A stretch of 59,924 nt of DNA from Actinomycetota bacterium (GTDB taxonomy: Bacteria; Actinomycetota; Actinomycetes; Actinomycetales; Actinomycetaceae). Under the pieces are notes generated by a model. The model was not told the DNA's origin and did no database searches. It saw only the letters and a program-made list of their open reading frames with translations. The position numbers and the translations under genes were made by a program. The stretch lies in the NCBI GenBank assembly GCA_009930425.1, contig RZYE01000002.1, positions 1 through 59,924 of the forward strand, given 5' to 3'. Every line of letters begins with the position of its first letter. The first letter of the stretch is position 1. This document shows positions 59,418 through 59,924 of the stretch, piece by piece.

Positions 59418-59924
59418 GTGCTCGCCTCACGTCCGGCGAACTTGTACCCCACGGAGCGGACGGTGGCGATGAAGCGTGGCTCGTCGGCCGAGTCGCCCAG
59501 CTTCTTCCGGAGTGCGCGGATGTGGACGTCCACGACCCGTTCGTCGCCGAAGAAGTCCGAACCCCACACCTTCTCCAGCAACTGGCTCCGGGAGAACACC
59601 CGGCCGGGTTCGTCGGCCAGTGCGAGCAGCAGGTCGAACTCGAGGGCGGAGAGCTGGACGGCGTCGTTCTCCTGGATCACCTCCCGGCGTCTCGGGTCGA
59701 TGGTCAGCCCGTCGAACCGAAGCGGCGGCGAGGTGGTGACGGGCGTGGCCGGGGTTGCGGGCACGGCGCGGCGCAGCACCGCGGCGACGCGCGCGACGAC
59801 CTCGCGGGGGGAGAAGGGCTTCGTGACGTAGTCGTCCGCCCCGACCGACAGTCCGATGATCTTGTCCATCTCCTCGGCGCGAGCGGTGACGAGGAGCGTG
59901 GGCACGTCCGCGACCATGCGCATC
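59414..59924 (-). CDS. OmpR/PhoB-family response regulator, partial
   Basis: The window ends inside this gene, so the first part of the receiver domain, with the phospho-Asp, is missing. Visible are the receiver end (DVPTLLVTARAEEMDKIIGLSVGADDYVTKPFSPREVVARV, with the switch Thr and Lys) and the winged-helix output domain (LSALEFDLLLALADEPGRVFSRSQLLEKVWG, VDVHIRALRKKLGD). It regulates genes together with the kinase that overlaps it downstream. The track's Met at 59923 is an internal codon. Confidence 0.92.
   Translation of the reverse strand, partial: MRMVADVPTLLVTARAEEMDKIIGLSVGADDYVTKPFSPREVVARVAAVLRRAVPATPATPVTTSPPLRFDGLTIDPRRREVIQENDAVQLSALEFDLLLALADEPGRVFSRSQLLEKVWGSDFFGDERVVDVHIRALRKKLGDSADEPRFIATVRSVGYKFAGREAST

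Overview
The window is a continuous, gene-dense stretch of chromosome from a high-GC actinobacterium (Actinomycetota). Several gene orders are actinobacterial hallmarks: pncB / clpS-DUF2017-murI-(Rv1339-like)-rph-rdgB; leuCD-murA-plsC-gpsA-ddl with DUF3515 and thiL; rsmD-coaD-yceD-rnc-mutM; and rne-rplU-rpmA-obgE-proBA-nadD-rsfS. DUF3039, DUF2017, DUF3515 and DUF4916 proteins point the same way. A real glutaminyl-tRNA synthetase, which most actinobacteria lack, and a cydABDC operon argue against Mycobacterium and Streptomyces. A facultatively anaerobic member of the Micrococcales/Actinomycetales is my best guess, with the family unresolved. I see no insertion sequence, prophage, CRISPR array, rRNA or integrated element. 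Both ends cut genes: a citramalate synthase at the left and an OmpR-type regulator at the right.

Layout. 1-2.3 kb: citramalate synthase end, a domain-permuted lipoate ligase, an aldo/keto reductase. 2.5-8.6 kb: HU, DUF3039, pncB, then the clpS-to-rdgB block. 8.5-12.9 kb: DUF3054 and DUF4916-NUDIX genes, tRNA-Lys, a Bcp peroxiredoxin, tRNA-Leu, glnS, yggS. 12.9-18.7 kb: a VIT1/CCC1 metal transporter with a DtxR-like box, a Ski2-like helicase, an alanine/glycine symporter, a FAH-family hydrolase. 18.7-22.3 kb: MalY-like lyase, gltX, a lipoprotein, tRNA-Gln and tRNA-Glu. 22.3-31.2 kb: an IclR regulator divergent from leuCD, then murA-plsC-gpsA-ddl, a DUF3515 lipoprotein and thiL. 31.2-38.9 kb: rpmB, a FakA-like kinase, recG, rsmD, coaD, a coiled-coil protein, yceD, rnc, mutM. 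38.9-47.3 kb: a DevR/DosR-like response regulator facing a five-gene cydA-cydB-cydD-cydC-devS operon. 47.6-57.6 kb: rne, rplU-rpmA, obgE, proB, proA, nadD, rsfS and a histidine phosphatase. 57.7-59.9 kb: an exported DUF2202 ferritin-like protein and a sensor kinase/response regulator pair.

The most interesting unit is the DevRS-cytochrome bd module. The sensor kinase (two GAF domains, with the His expected to bind heme) is the last gene of the cytochrome bd operon. Its probable partner regulator lies just beyond it on the other strand. A perfect GGGAC-N4-GTCCC palindrome, matching the mycobacterial DosR box core, lies 62-79 bases upstream of the cydA start. This suggests a compact, self-feeding circuit sensing O2 or redox and controlling respiration.

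A second pattern runs through the whole window. About nineteen genes have a TANNNT-like -10 hexamer ending only 6-9 bases before the start codon, usually without a usable Shine-Dalgarno sequence, which is the signature of leaderless mRNA. In several cases the -10 hexamer contains the stop codon of the preceding gene. In one case two divergent genes (the DUF3515 gene and thiL) appear to share one symmetrical -10 element. Most lines of the ORF track are GC-driven shadows and were dropped; many real genes start well inside their listed ORF.
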